Positions 1 to 9,940 of a stretch of DNA of 64,000 nucleotides are shown here, one piece after another. The stretch lies in the NCBI RefSeq assembly GCF_011087585.1, contig NZ_VJOT01000073.1, forward strand, positions 32,979 through 96,978. Reading direction: 5' to 3'. The translations under genes were made by a program, and so were the position numbers. Source of the DNA: Neochlamydia sp. AcF84. GTDB lineage: Bacteria > Chlamydiota > Chlamydiia > Chlamydiales > Parachlamydiaceae. The notes beneath the pieces are model-generated. The model was not told the origin of the DNA, searched no databases, and saw only the letters and a program-made list of their open reading frames with translations. Each line of letters starts with the position of its first letter. Position 1 is the stretch's first letter.

Positions 1-779
1 TCACCCAATAGGAACCGTAAGACAAAGCTGGGAAGAGATAAAAGGGTAGGTCGGCCGAGTGCTTTTCCTAACGTTTTAGTAAATACATGATTAGTGACAG
101 GGTGCGGAGCCACCACGTTAATAGGTCCTTTCAATTTTTCTGCTTTCAAAATATGTAAAAACACAGCAAGAACATCTTCTAAGCTTACCCAGCTCATATA
201 TTGCTGTCCCGATCCCATTTTACCGCCAATTCCCCATTTGAATCCTAACAACATTTTCGCTAAAGATCCCCCTTTAGGACTAAGGACGATTCCAAAACGC
301 AGGCAAGCTACACGCACATCCATAGCTTCTAGGGCGTGTGTAGCTTTTTCCCATTCTTCGCAAACGTGAGCTAAAAATCCCGTGCCATTTGAACTCTCTT
401 CCGTCAGAAGAAGCTCTCCCCTGTTGCCATAATAGCCAATAGCAGACGCATTAATAAAAAGCTTAGGAGGATTTTTTAAGCGAAAAAAACAACTTGCAAG
501 AGTACGAGTGGCCTGAAGGCGGCTTTCAATAATAGATTTCTTTTTAGCTTCTGTCCAACGTCCTTTAAAAATATTATCACCGGCTAAATTGATAATTCCT
601 TCAATCCCCTCTAGGTCGTTATCACTAATGGCTTCTTTTTCAGGAGCCCAGCTTATTTCATTTTCAGCTAAACCTGCGTTTTTACGCACTAGTATCTTTA
701 CATCATGGCCTGCTTGCGTAAGGGCTAAAACCAAGTTTTTCCCTATAAACCCGGATGCACCAGCCACCAAAATTTTCAT
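1..779 (-). CDS. NAD-dependent epimerase/SDR protein, TIGR01777 (YfcH-like) family, C-terminus cut by window edge
   Basis: The reading frame starts at an ATG at 777-779 and stays open to base 1, giving about 259 residues; the usual length is near 300, so the C-terminal tail lies outside the window. The N-terminus MKILVAGASGFIGKNL is the glycine-rich Rossmann NAD(P)-binding motif. A later SAIGYYGNRGE segment carries the YG(D/N)RG-type sequence typical of the TIGR01777 (YfcH/SulA-like) epimerase family, followed by a C-terminal DUF1731-like stretch (GPINVVAPHPVTNHVF). The substrate of this family is not established; a cytosolic oxidoreductase or epimerase role is inferred from the fold. It lies 21 bp downstream of the thioredoxin-like gene on the same strand and may be cotranscribed with it. 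Confidence 0.85.
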   Translation of the reverse strand, partial: MKILVAGASGFIGKNLVLALTQAGHDVKILVRKNAGLAENEISWAPEKEAISDNDLEGIEGIINLAGDNIFKGRWTEAKKKSIIESRLQATRTLASCFFRLKNPPKLFINASAIGYYGNRGELLLTEESSNGTGFLAHVCEEWEKATHALEAMDVRVACLRFGIVLSPKGGSLAKMLLGFKWGIGGKMGSGQQYMSWVSLEDVLAVFLHILKAEKLKGPINVVAPHPVTNHVFTKTLGKALGRPTLLSLPSFVLRFLLG

Positions 780-800
780 TAAAATTCCTTTGAACGTACC

Positions 801-1382
801 TTAGACAAGGTCACAAGCATCGCTTGGCATCCAATGACGCTCTTTACCTTCCCATTTAATATTGCAGCCTATTGGATTTGTTAAAGGCGTAGTTACAGAT
901 CTACCCGCCAGATGCTCGGCTAGGGCCTTCTCTAAATCATTTTGCCTCATCTTAGAGGTATCTTTAGGACTGTCAACTCCTCTACCCGTGTAGATGAGCT
1001 TGCGCTGTTGACCAAAAACAAAAAAATGAGGGGTGCGCAGGGCCCCATAGGCTTTAGCTACTTCCTGAGAAGCATCGTAAAGATAATACCAAGGAAAACG
1101 ATGAATTTGCATTCTCTCCTGCATATGCTCAAAGGAATCGGCAGGAACCGTAATCGCGCTATTGGAGTTAATACCTACAAAAACTACTCCATCGCTTTTG
1201 AACTTTTCAGCTGTCTGGCGAGTCACTTCATCGGATCCTGTCACGTAAGGACAGTGATTGCATGTGAAGAAAATGACTAGGATAGAAGCAGAGTCAAAAT
1301 CTTTTAAGGAATAGTTTTTTCCATCCGTGGCTGGCAAGCAAAAATCTGGAGCCGAGGCTCCTATAGATAGAGTAAATGGCAT
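801..1382 (-). CDS. Thioredoxin-fold (AhpC/TSA-like redoxin) family protein
   Basis: A 193-residue protein with the peroxiredoxin/thioredoxin fold: N-terminal [19 protein letters not shown], then [10 protein letters not shown], in which C41 and C44 form a CxxC redox pair in the usual place after the first beta strand. A cis-Pro-like [10 protein letters not shown] segment follows. This CNHCPYV type is common among bacterial 'thioredoxin family' proteins of 180-210 residues. No signal peptide is visible, so a cytoplasmic thiol-reductase or peroxidase role is inferred; the exact substrate is unknown. The neighbouring SDR gene follows closely on the same strand. The start is the only reasonable ATG and gives a normal N-terminus. 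Confidence 0.85.
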   Translation of the reverse strand: MPFTLSIGASAPDFCLPATDGKNYSLKDFDSASILVIFFTCNHCPYVTGSDEVTRQTAEKFKSDGVVFVGINSNSAITVPADSFEHMQERMQIHRFPWYYLYDASQEVAKAYGALRTPHFFVFGQQRKLIYTGRGVDSPKDTSKMRQNDLEKALAEHLAGRSVTTPLTNPIGCNIKWEGKERHWMPSDACDLV

Positions 1383-1606
1383 AGATAAAGCCTTTTTTAA
1401 ATTTTATTTGAGTATCAGAAAAAATTTAAAAAAAGTCAATTTTATATACAGAACATTATGTAAATAATCGATTAAGCCTACTAACTTTCCTCAATTCTCC
1501 CTTAAAAGCTATTGGTAAAGCAAAAGCGTCATTTTCTAAGTAATTTTGTTAAATAGAAATCTAAGAGAGGAATTAAAATGGCTTTTAGAGCAAAAGAATG
1601 AATGAG

Positions 1607-3034
1607 CTAGTTCTTTATTTCTTGAAAAGCTGCCAGTGCTTTTTCCCGGGCTTTTGCATGATCCACAATAGGCTTTGGATAAGTAACTCCTAGCTCTATG
1701 CCTGCCTCCCTTAATGTTTTTTCTGGAGCTTCCCAGGGCTTATGAATCCATTCATTAGGTAAAGCGGCAAGCTCTGGCACCCACTTCCGCACAAAATCTC
1801 CATTGGGATCAAATTTTTCTCCCTGCGTGATGGGATTGAATATCCTAAAATAAGGCGCAGCATCTGCGCCGCAACCTGCTACCCACTGCCATCCTAAGGT
1901 ATTATTGGCTAAATCTGCATCTACAAGGGTATCCCAGAACCAAGCAAAGCCTTCTTGCCATGCTATCAATAGGTCTTTGACTAGAAAAGAACCTACAATT
2001 AACCGTAAACGATTATGCATCCATCCGATTTCCCACATTTGCCGTATACCTGCGTCAACAAAAGGATAGCCAGTCTGGCCTTTCTGCCATGCTTTTAAAT
2101 GATCAGGACTATTATCCCAAGGAAATTGATTAAACTCATCTCTTAAAGGTTCCTTAGAAGTATGAGGAAAATAATAAAGAAGGTGATAAGCAAATTCTCT
2201 CCATCCTAATTGCCGCAAGTAGGCTTCAACTCCTTCTTTACTAAGATCGCATTGCTCTTTAATGGTATGCCAAATTGTACGAGGGCTTATCTCGCCAAAA
2301 TGCAGGTAAGGAGAAAGGCGTGAAACTCCTGGCAAATCGGGCCTATCTCTTAGATCCTTATATTCGTAAATAGAATTTTTTATAAAATCCATTAGAGCTT
2401 TTTTTGCATTTAAAGATCCAGGCTTCCATGTGGCTTGAATACCTTTATCCCAGTGAATATGAGGAAGAAGGTTAAGCTCATCGATATGCATGCTATCTAC
2501 CCGAACAGAAACAAGTTTTTTACTAGGTTTCCAGGCAAGAGGAAGTGGAGGATCAGGCAATTTTTGACAAGCTTTCCAAAAAGGAGTAAAAACTTGAAAA
2601 GGCTTTTTTTCTTTGTTGAGATTAGTCCAAGGCTCGAAAAGCAAACTACTATTAAAGCTTTTAGTTTCGATGCCTAATTCATGAAAATGGCTTTTTAGAA
2701 GCGCATCCCTTTTAATAACGGCCGGTTCATAACGCCTGTTCCAAAAGATGGATGTGCTACCTGTAGACTGGCAAAGTTCTTCTAAAATTTTTTGCGTATT
2801 GCCTGCACGGATAACTAAATGCAGATCATTTTTTAACAATTCATCAGCTAGACTTTGTAAAGAGTGATGCAACCACCAGCGTGAGGCAGCACCTGGCGGC
2901 CAATCCCCTTCTTCCTCGGGAGAATAAATGTAAACAGGAAGAATAGAGGCTCCTTTTTGAAGGGCAGCCTGTAATGCAGGATTATCTTCTAAACGAAGAT
3001 CTTGTCTAAACCAAATAATAGTAGAATCAGTCAT
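1607..3034 (-). CDS. phrB: Deoxyribodipyrimidine photolyase (CPD class I)
   Basis: A 475-residue protein of normal length for a class I photolyase, which repairs cyclobutane pyrimidine dimers with light, using FAD and an antenna chromophore. The N-terminal alpha/beta photolyase domain begins IIWFRQDLRLEDNPAL. The C-terminal FAD-binding domain shows the family signatures LRQLGWREFAYHLLYYFP, TGYPFVDAGIRQMWEIGWMH, the NR(L)R motif, and the WDTLVDADLANNTLGWQWVAG segment with the tryptophans used in electron transfer. It then ends with the FNP...FDPNGDFVRKWVPELA signature. It stands alone on the minus strand, with over 200 bp on either side. The family also contains cryptochromes, but the intact repair signatures favour a photolyase. 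Confidence 0.93.
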   Translation of the reverse strand: MTDSTIIWFRQDLRLEDNPALQAALQKGASILPVYIYSPEEEGDWPPGAASRWWLHHSLQSLADELLKNDLHLVIRAGNTQKILEELCQSTGSTSIFWNRRYEPAVIKRDALLKSHFHELGIETKSFNSSLLFEPWTNLNKEKKPFQVFTPFWKACQKLPDPPLPLAWKPSKKLVSVRVDSMHIDELNLLPHIHWDKGIQATWKPGSLNAKKALMDFIKNSIYEYKDLRDRPDLPGVSRLSPYLHFGEISPRTIWHTIKEQCDLSKEGVEAYLRQLGWREFAYHLLYYFPHTSKEPLRDEFNQFPWDNSPDHLKAWQKGQTGYPFVDAGIRQMWEIGWMHNRLRLIVGSFLVKDLLIAWQEGFAWFWDTLVDADLANNTLGWQWVAGCGADAAPYFRIFNPITQGEKFDPNGDFVRKWVPELAALPNEWIHKPWEAPEKTLREAGIELGVTYPKPIVDHAKAREKALAAFQEIKN

Positions 3035-3805
3035 ACCTAATTTATAAATTAAAGGTTATTTAGATGCAACGCCTACTTCTATCTAAAAAATATAAAGGGG
3101 TTATTTTCTTTTTACAAGTAATTGTAAAGAAGCAGATTAAATAGACCTTTGAGCAAAATAGAATTATCAACATCAAGCTTAAGGCTCATCGTAGAAATAA
3201 GCGAAGATTTAATTAAAAAAATATTTACCTCTTCACAAGAATATTTGTGCATTTTAAATATTTTTTTACTTTGTTCATTTTCTAGTGAAATAAGCTTTTA
3301 GCTTGATGGTCACACTTGTGATATTTAACTAAAAACCGCATGGTTACCTATCGCCTTGCCTATCTATTATGATCAGCCAAAGCCATACATAAAGTGCTAA
3401 TTTTTTTTATTCAATTGGGGGCCAAATTAAATGAGTGCTTCGCAAGCGTACTCTTAGAGAGGTATAGACTAGCAATTAGGGATTCAATTTTTTCCTATAC
3501 ATATTAAATTTTATATGCTTTTTTGTAATTGTAAGAGCAATAGCACTTAAAAAGTCATCATGAGGTTAATTAGATCGTTCAGTTATGAGAAGGGAATGGA
3601 ACAGCAAACAAAATAAGAGAATAACGCGAATGGATATTTAAAAAGAAAAAAAATTAAAAGAAAAAAATATTAAACTTTAATTTATGGAAATTAAAATTAG
3701 CATTCATTTAAAATGATTTACTAAAATTTAATAATAAACTAAAAAGATTACAAGTAATATTACAAACTTCTTGAAATACCCTAAAGCTAGAATCAGGATA
3801 AGCGA
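3035..3805. other. Intergenic region between divergent phrB and giant gene P1
   Basis: This 771-bp AT-rich stretch has no convincing reading frame. It must hold the promoters of phrB (leftward) and of the giant TPR gene P1 (rightward). No clear homology to the promoter-leader shared by paralogs P2 and P4 was seen, apart from a short AGGA ribosome binding site about 8 bases before the P1 ATG. Confidence 0.5.
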
Positions 3806-6800
3806 ATGAATGTAGAAAATTTACCTATTACACCTTTCATTTTTACTGCATTTAAGAAAATAGAAAAAGAAAAACAGCCTTGTCTGAAGCTAGGCCCTTA
3901 TGCAGAGATTAGGTTAAAAATTTTCGAAAAATTAGAAAAGCAAGAGTTGTGCAAAGCACGATTGGTTTGTAAAGAGTGGAAGCAGCTAATTGAACAAACT
4001 GAGGAATTGAAAAGCTTTCATGCAAAAAAAGTGGGGGCTAAATCACCAACAGAAAAGCAACAAGCTAGCTTAGCTTCTAGCCAATGGGACAAACATAGAA
4101 TAGCTGAGTGCTTATGGCAGGATTGTTCAGCTATTATTAGTGAGTCCATGATAGCAAAAGTAAATACTGCGGCTGAATATCTAAAGAAGGAAGGATTTGA
4201 ATTAAAAGGTGTTCCCAGTGACGGCGACTGTTTTTTTAGCGCTTTTTTAGGAAGTTATGCTCTCCTTTCTAGAAAAATCCCTTTGCTAGACGATCAAGAA
4301 AACAAAATCTCCTATTTAAGAGAAGCGCTTTCAAGCATCATCAGGCATACGAATAACGAAAGAGCAGGAGAAATAATAGGAAAAGGAACTTGGGTAAGCG
4401 GCTTAGGTGAAGGAGATCTGCTAGCTTCGGCTTTATCTATTCCTATAAGATTGGTGACAGTTAATGAGGAACATTTGATTTGTGGTGTTAATGATATGCT
4501 TATCCCCCCAAGAAAGGGAATAGCTGCAGCTGAGACAGCCCAAGAATGGGGCACTATTCCTGATAAAGAAAGATCTAAAGAATATATCTTCATTATAGAT
4601 TTGGAGGGTCATTTTATTTATGCTCAAAAGCCTTCAAAGCCGGATTACTTTCTTCTTGTAGAATCAGCAACTTCCTCTACTCTTCTTTCAGGTGAAAACC
4701 CTTCTTTTTCTCTTCATATAGAAGCTAGAATGAATAAAGTTAAAAGATTTTCCCTTACAGAACAGGATTTTAATGAGGCTGGTAAGCAAGAAGTATTTGA
4801 TCCCTCCAATCCTTTAGCTACCCTACCCTTAAAAATTTTCCAACGAATTTTCCTCTCTTTCAACAGTTTAAACGATGATGAATTAAGGAAGGTTCTTAAT
4901 GCTAAAAGCTGTGCTCGCGTGTTTAAGCAGCACCTACCCAGCAAGGTTCAGTTGTTGATACATTATCAACCTCAAAAATTGCCAGAGTATCTTGATAAAA
5001 TTGCTGAGTATCTAGACAAAATTGTTTATTCGATAGAGGAAAGCAATAATTTTTTAATAAAGTTTAAGTTAGAAGAAGCAGAAGAAGCCTATACGCTAGC
5101 TTTAAAGCTCGCCGTTCAAAAAAATGATCCTATCCAAGAAAGTGTCTGCATAGAAAAATTAGGGGATGTTTATATAGGCAAAGGCACCCCTGAAACGCTT
5201 TTGCAAGCGGCAGGACTTTACAATTATGCTTTACGCCTTGCTCCCCAGGAGCGTCAAGAAATTCTTAGAGATAAGCTTTCTAGAGTTCAAAATTTACTTA
5301 TTAAAATTTGTAACGGCAAATCTTTAGAATCACAGATAATAAAGAAAAAAATCGGTGACAACCGTATAGTATTGAAAAATTTTAGAGAGGAAATAGAGAA
5401 AAAAATTCAACGTCTGACAGGAACTCCTTTTTTCCACGAAGTGAAAGAGCTTTACAGTAATATCGCTCAGAATATAAAGGCTTTTTTTAGCTCCCTAGTT
5501 AACCAGGCGATCGATGTTTTAGGCCCTGCGCCTTGTGAATATGCCATGATAGGCTTTGGTTCCCTAGCTAGGGAAGAGATGACTCCTTATTCCGACCTTG
5601 AATTTGGCATTCTTATGCAAACAGAGAATCCAGAAAATAGAGACTACTTTAAGCGTCTGACCACTCTAATTCATTTAAAAGTCATTAATTTAGGAGAAAC
5701 TATTCTTCCTGCTCTAAACATTCCCTGCCTAAAAGCTATAGATTTTTTTGATGGCACTACGCCACGAGGCTTTGCCTTCGATGGAGCTGGAGTAGAAGGA
5801 AAAGGCTGTAAAACTCCTTTCGGCAATAGTAAAACATTTGAGCTTATCCAAACTCCTGAAAAGATGGCTCAATATATTGCTAAAGATGAGGATGGACAGT
5901 GGTGGCATGATAAAGAACCTCATCTTCCTATGGAGCTTTTAACCTTTACCCATCTAATAGGTAGCTATGCATTAACCGAGCAATATAGGCAAAAACTTCA
6001 GAAAAAACTGGGTATTTTTTTCCAAACAGATCTTAGCCTTCGGCAGTACTTAGCCAAGCAACACCTTGTGGTAGCTGATATGGAAGCTTTTAATCCAGGA
6101 ATGGGCGATTTAAGTAGGCAGGGAATGCTTTTCAAAGTTAAAAATGATTTTTATCGCTTTCCTCATTTGGCTTTGGACCGGTTAGCCCTTCTCAAAAAAG
6201 TAATGGCTTCCGATACTTTTACTAGGATTGACCAGCTGAACAAACTAGGAATTATAACGGCTGGCGCCGCTAATAAATTAAAAGAGTGGATGAGCATAGC
6301 GCTATTTATGCGCCTTAAGACCTATTCGCATTATCAAGCACAACAAGAGATGATGAATCCGCTGATTAAACCCTTTGGCTTCGACGAACCGGAACTCATC
6401 ATAAAGCAGTTTGCTTTAGATCAGGAAACCTTAAGCAAAGTAAAAAATATTTACCGTATTTTTATTCCCTTTTATAAAGCCCTGCAAGAATTTTTAGAGG
6501 GTCGCGAAGACAGCCTTAGATCTTCAGATTTAGACGATAACTCGTTACAAACTCAAGGTAATATAGCACTACGACTTTTTCAGCTCGAAGAAGCAAAAAA
6601 ATATTACAAATTAGCAAAAAAAGAAAATCCAGTAGATCCACATATATTAGGTTATCTGGGAAGCATTTATAATGCTCAAGGTAAACTGAATAAAGCTACT
6701 ATGCATGTCAAAGAAGCTCTCAACATCAATCTTGGGCATTATAATGAAAATCATCCACTTATAGCAGCACTTTGCAGCAACCTTGGGAACATCTATCGCC

Positions 6801-8566
6801 AGCAAGGCAATTTAGACCTGGCTGCAAAGTATATTAAAAAGGCCCTCGATATTGCCTTGAAGGTTTGTGGCGAAAATCATTCGACTGTAGTAATTTATTA
6901 CAACAATCTCGGACAAATTTATAAGGAGCAAGGTAATTTAGATAGGGCGGCTAAATATACAAAAAAAGCTCTCGATATTAATCTTAAGCTTATTGGAGAA
7001 AATCACCCTTATGTGGGAACAATTTATGATAACCTTGGACAAATCTATCACGAACAAGGCAATCCAGGAATGGCGATAAGGCTAGGCCGAAAAGCTCTTG
7101 CCCTTAGCCTCATTTTTTTTGGGGAAAATCATCCTAGTACAGCAATCCGTCACAATAACCTAGGACGCATCTACTATGACCAAGGCAAGTTAAAACAAGC
7201 GACCGAGCATGTACAAAAAGCACTCGATATTACTCTGAAGGTTTTTGGAGGAAATCATTCGACTGTAGCAAAATTTTATAACAGCATGGGAATGCTATGT
7301 AAATCCCAAGGCGATTTAAAGCAAGCAGCTGAGCATGTTATGCAAGCGCTTAAAATTGATCATGATCTCTTTGGGGACAACAGCCCTGCTGCCGCAAACG
7401 ATTACGCCAGCCTGGGACTTATCTACCAAAAACAAGGCAATTTAGACAAGGCAGCTGAATACAGCATAAAAGCTCTCGATATTAATCGTAAGATTTTTGG
7501 AGAAAATCATTCATCTGTGGCGATGAATTGCAATCACTTAGGACTTGTTTACCAGGAAAAAGGCAATTTAGAGCAAGCGGCTGAGTATAGCGAAAAAGCT
7601 TTAGCAATTGATCGTACGATTTTTGGCGAATATTCTCCCAAAGTGGCAATCAATTATAATAACATGGCGCAAATATACCAAGCTCAAGGCAATTTAGATA
7701 AGGCAGCTGAATACAGCATAAAAGCTCTCAATATTGACTTTAAGTTATTTGGGGAAAATTATCCCGTATTGGCAACTCGTTACAATAATCTGGGAAGGAT
7801 CTATCAAGCACAAGGCAACTTAATACAGGCAGCTGAATACACAAAAAAAGCTCTGGATATTAATGGCAAGATTTTTGGAGACAGTCATTCATCTGTGGCA
7901 ACGATCTGTAATAACCTGGGAACAATTTACCGAGAACAAGGAAATTTAGAACAGGCAGCTGAATACACCAAAAAAGCTCTGGATATTAATCGCAAGATTT
8001 ATGGTGAAAATCATTCATATGTGGCGACGATTTATAATAGCCTGGGAATAATTTATCAAGAACAAGGAAATTTAGGAAAGGCAGCTCAGTATATAGAAAA
8101 AGCCCTTGACATTGACCTTAAGCTTTTTGGAGACAATCATCCTAATGTAGCGAGAGATTACAGTAACTTGGGAACTACCTATTTAGAACAAAAAAATCTA
8201 AGTCTAGCAGCGGAATATGCCAAGAGAGCTCTCAAGATTGAACTTAAGCTGTTTACGAAAAATTATCCTCTAGTGGCAATTCGCTATGGCAATCTAGGGG
8301 TGATCTACCAACAACAAGGCAAGTTAGAAAAGGCAGTTAAATATTACCACCAAGCCCTTAAGGTATTAGGTGAGAAGCATCCCCATGTAGTGTATTATTG
8401 CAATAATCTCGTCGAAATCTACCAGCAGCAGGACAAATTAAAAACTGCACTTAAGTATGCCAGTAAAGCCTTTGAACTCGCCTATCATCTATTTGGAAAA
8501 AACCATTTAATCGTGGTACAATGCCACTATAGGCTATCCCTACTCACTCAACTTACGCAGACATGA
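3806..8566 (+). CDS. P1: giant F-box / OTU protease / F-box / nucleotidyltransferase / TPR protein, putative host-directed effector
   Basis: A 1586-residue protein. Domains in order: F-box (about 26-65, LGPYAEIRLKIFEKL); OTU-like cysteine protease (about 125-275) with SDGDCFF (D139, C142) and late GHFIYA (H269); second F-box-like segment (about 337-378); helical linker with a TPR-like unit (about 415-480); nucleotidyltransferase core GFGSLAREEMTPYSDLEFG (G585, S586, D597, E599) followed by a DUF294_C/GlnD-like helical region (about 770-850, RFPHLALDRLALL ... RLKTYSHYQ); then about 15 kinesin-light-chain-type TPR units of 42 residues to the end. F-box proteins recruit SCF ubiquitin ligases in eukaryotes and OTU proteases cleave ubiquitin, so a role in the amoebal host is inferred. 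The nucleotidyltransferase substrate is unknown. No signal peptide or membrane segment is visible; an N-terminal type III signal is possible but cannot be read by eye. Paralogs P2-P4 lie 45-55 kb to the right. Confidence 0.85.
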   Translation: MNVENLPITPFIFTAFKKIEKEKQPCLKLGPYAEIRLKIFEKLEKQELCKARLVCKEWKQLIEQTEELKSFHAKKVGAKSPTEKQQASLASSQWDKHRIAECLWQDCSAIISESMIAKVNTAAEYLKKEGFELKGVPSDGDCFFSAFLGSYALLSRKIPLLDDQENKISYLREALSSIIRHTNNERAGEIIGKGTWVSGLGEGDLLASALSIPIRLVTVNEEHLICGVNDMLIPPRKGIAAAETAQEWGTIPDKERSKEYIFIIDLEGHFIYAQKPSKPDYFLLVESATSSTLLSGENPSFSLHIEARMNKVKRFSLTEQDFNEAGKQEVFDPSNPLATLPLKIFQRIFLSFNSLNDDELRKVLNAKSCARVFKQHLPSKVQLLIHYQPQKLPEYLDKIAEYLDKIVYSIEESNNFLIKFKLEEAEEAYTLALKLAVQKNDPIQESVCIEKLGDVYIGKGTPETLLQAAGLYNYALRLAPQERQEILRDKLSRVQNLLIKICNGKSLESQIIKKKIGDNRIVLKNFREEIEKKIQRLTGTPFFHEVKELYSNIAQNIKAFFSSLVNQAIDVLGPAPCEYAMIGFGSLAREEMTPYSDLEFGILMQTENPENRDYFKRLTTLIHLKVINLGETILPALNIPCLKAIDFFDGTTPRGFAFDGAGVEGKGCKTPFGNSKTFELIQTPEKMAQYIAKDEDGQWWHDKEPHLPMELLTFTHLIGSYALTEQYRQKLQKKLGIFFQTDLSLRQYLAKQHLVVADMEAFNPGMGDLSRQGMLFKVKNDFYRFPHLALDRLALLKKVMASDTFTRIDQLNKLGIITAGAANKLKEWMSIALFMRLKTYSHYQAQQEMMNPLIKPFGFDEPELIIKQFALDQETLSKVKNIYRIFIPFYKALQEFLEGREDSLRSSDLDDNSLQTQGNIALRLFQLEEAKKYYKLAKKENPVDPHILGYLGSIYNAQGKLNKATMHVKEALNINLGHYNENHPLIAALCSNLGNIYRQQGNLDLAAKYIKKALDIALKVCGENHSTVVIYYNNLGQIYKEQGNLDRAAKYTKKALDINLKLIGENHPYVGTIYDNLGQIYHEQGNPGMAIRLGRKALALSLIFFGENHPSTAIRHNNLGRIYYDQGKLKQATEHVQKALDITLKVFGGNHSTVAKFYNSMGMLCKSQGDLKQAAEHVMQALKIDHDLFGDNSPAAANDYASLGLIYQKQGNLDKAAEYSIKALDINRKIFGENHSSVAMNCNHLGLVYQEKGNLEQAAEYSEKALAIDRTIFGEYSPKVAINYNNMAQIYQAQGNLDKAAEYSIKALNIDFKLFGENYPVLATRYNNLGRIYQAQGNLIQAAEYTKKALDINGKIFGDSHSSVATICNNLGTIYREQGNLEQAAEYTKKALDINRKIYGENHSYVATIYNSLGIIYQEQGNLGKAAQYIEKALDIDLKLFGDNHPNVARDYSNLGTTYLEQKNLSLAAEYAKRALKIELKLFTKNYPLVAIRYGNLGVIYQQQGKLEKAVKYYHQALKVLGEKHPHVVYYCNNLVEIYQQQDKLKTALKYASKAFELAYHLFGKNHLIVVQCHYRLSLLTQLTQT

Positions 8567-8640
8567 AATTTCTTGGGGAATTTTGCAATTCTTGATACTC
8601 CTTCTAATTGGTTCTAAAAATTAGGTTTATATTTTTGAAC

Positions 8641-8936
8641 AAGGCAATTGAGAGAGATTTAATCAAATCGTCCAGAACAAATTTTATGCCATAGCTTTTA
8701 AGGGAAAGTGTTTAGAAATGTTGAAGAATTACAAGTGGCTAGCGATGCAGTAGGATAATAACAAAAGAACACATACAGTAAAGTGTTATTTTAGCAAGAG
8801 GCTTTCAAGAAGCCTCTAAGAACATTCTTAGATGCCAAATATCTTGTGCAAGAAAAGATGTTAGATAAGTTACAACTGACAGAAATAGTATTGCTAGGTA
8901 ATCCGGGTTTGCCAGGTTAGGGGCTGTCTACGACAA
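8641..8936 (+). pseudogene. Decayed C-terminal fragment of an IS481-like transposase with its terminal repeat
   Basis: The stretch reads in the plus direction as a broken copy of the C-terminus of the transposase at 37054-37727. ERFNQIVQNKFYAIAF here matches ERFHQTIQNGFYAIAF there, and the DNA continues to match through the conserved EYNNERTHPGK and FLDAKHLAQEKMLDKLQL regions. Stops and frameshifts interrupt it. It ends with a copy of the element's 26-bp terminal repeat at 8910-8935, about 20 of 26 bases identical to the right end of the 37-kb element. Only about 296 bp of the element remain. It begins about 75 bp after the stop of P1. Confidence 0.75.
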
Positions 8937-9623
8937 CTTAAGATATGTCTTTTCCTTCCTTTGTTTTTTCTCTGCCTTAAGCACGCCCCTCAAAGGTTTG
9001 GGGCTTTCACTTTCTGGCTATCAGCTATGTCTACTAAAGATTTTTCCTTCTTTTCCTTACCTTCTTTTCTTCTTTCCTAGATAGGCTTTTATCTTTTCTA
9101 ATTTCCTAGCAAGCTTCCGCCTAGAAAAATAATTAAACACTAGCTTACAAAGAGAAAAATCGTGGAGAAAGTGCCTCTCTATATCTTGTATGGCTTACAT
9201 AAAAACTAGCATCTTACTAATGCCTTTCGTTTAGGGTACCTACACAGCCTCCCTCTTTTTTCATTAAAGAAAAAAGATATATTCTTTATTTCTTCCCTTT
9301 CATTATCACTTAAATTGTCACGAGAACTTTTATGCATTGAGCCTTTCCTTCCTTTGAATTTGCTTTCATCTTATCTGAATAAAAGCAAACTCTTAATAAG
9401 CTTAAAATTTACATAAGGATATTCCCTTGCTATTTGAAGGAGCAAATGAAAAAACTTGACGACTTTGATATTACTCTGCGCTAAAGCATAAAAAAACAGA
9501 TAGATTGGGAGAAAGTGACCCTACGTAACTTGAAATGATCTGTCACCTGCAAATTTTTTAGCTTCTGTTGCATAATAAGCAGACTCTCATTATTATAAAG
9601 CGATTCATTCCAGGAGCTATAAA
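8937..9623. other. Intergenic region after IS fragment, before gatC
   Basis: No gene was found here. A GC-rich hairpin (GCCCC...GGGGC, about 8985-9004) followed by a weak T run could be a terminator, but its loop geometry is poor. The last bases before 9624 carry the AGGAGC ribosome binding site of gatC. Confidence 0.4.
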
Positions 9624-9923
9624 ATGGCACATATTGACAAAGATACTATTCAAAACCTAATGGCTTTAAGTCGCATCGAGTGTACTGAAGAACAAAAAGA
9701 GGTCCTGCTTAACAATTTAAAAAAAATTATTGGCTACTTTGAGCAATTGAATGAAATCAATACCGATGATGTGCCACCTTGTGATCATGTTCTGGCTGAT
9801 ATGTGCAATGTGATGAGAGAAGATGTGCCTGGGCCTACCCTGCCGCGTGAAAAGTTTTTATCCAATGCTCCTGCGCATATTGGAGGAATGATAAAAGTTC
9901 CTACCATCATTAAGCAAAACTGA
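9624..9923 (+). CDS. gatC: Asp-tRNA(Asn)/Glu-tRNA(Gln) amidotransferase subunit C
   Basis: A 99-residue protein matching GatC in length and sequence: IDKDTIQNLMALSRIECTEEQ, the central FEQLNEINTDDVPPCDHV and the C-terminal RED...FLSNAP motif. GatC clamps GatA to GatB in the heterotrimer that converts mischarged Glu-tRNA(Gln), and often Asp-tRNA(Asn), to the correct amide form. A good AGGAGC ribosome binding site lies 8-9 bases before the ATG. It is the first gene of gatCAB, with 17 bp to gatA. Confidence 0.95.
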   Translation: MAHIDKDTIQNLMALSRIECTEEQKEVLLNNLKKIIGYFEQLNEINTDDVPPCDHVLADMCNVMREDVPGPTLPREKFLSNAPAHIGGMIKVPTIIKQN

Positions 9924-9940
9924 TTATCTGAAGGAAAGAC

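Noticed and set aside
94..369. 91-codon plus-strand frame at the left edge
   Set aside because: It is antisense to the partial SDR epimerase gene, which has clear family motifs.
8985..9011. GCCCC...GGGGC hairpin as terminator of P1
   Set aside because: It lies over 400 bp from the P1 stop, behind the IS fragment, and the loop and T tract are poor; kept only as a remark.
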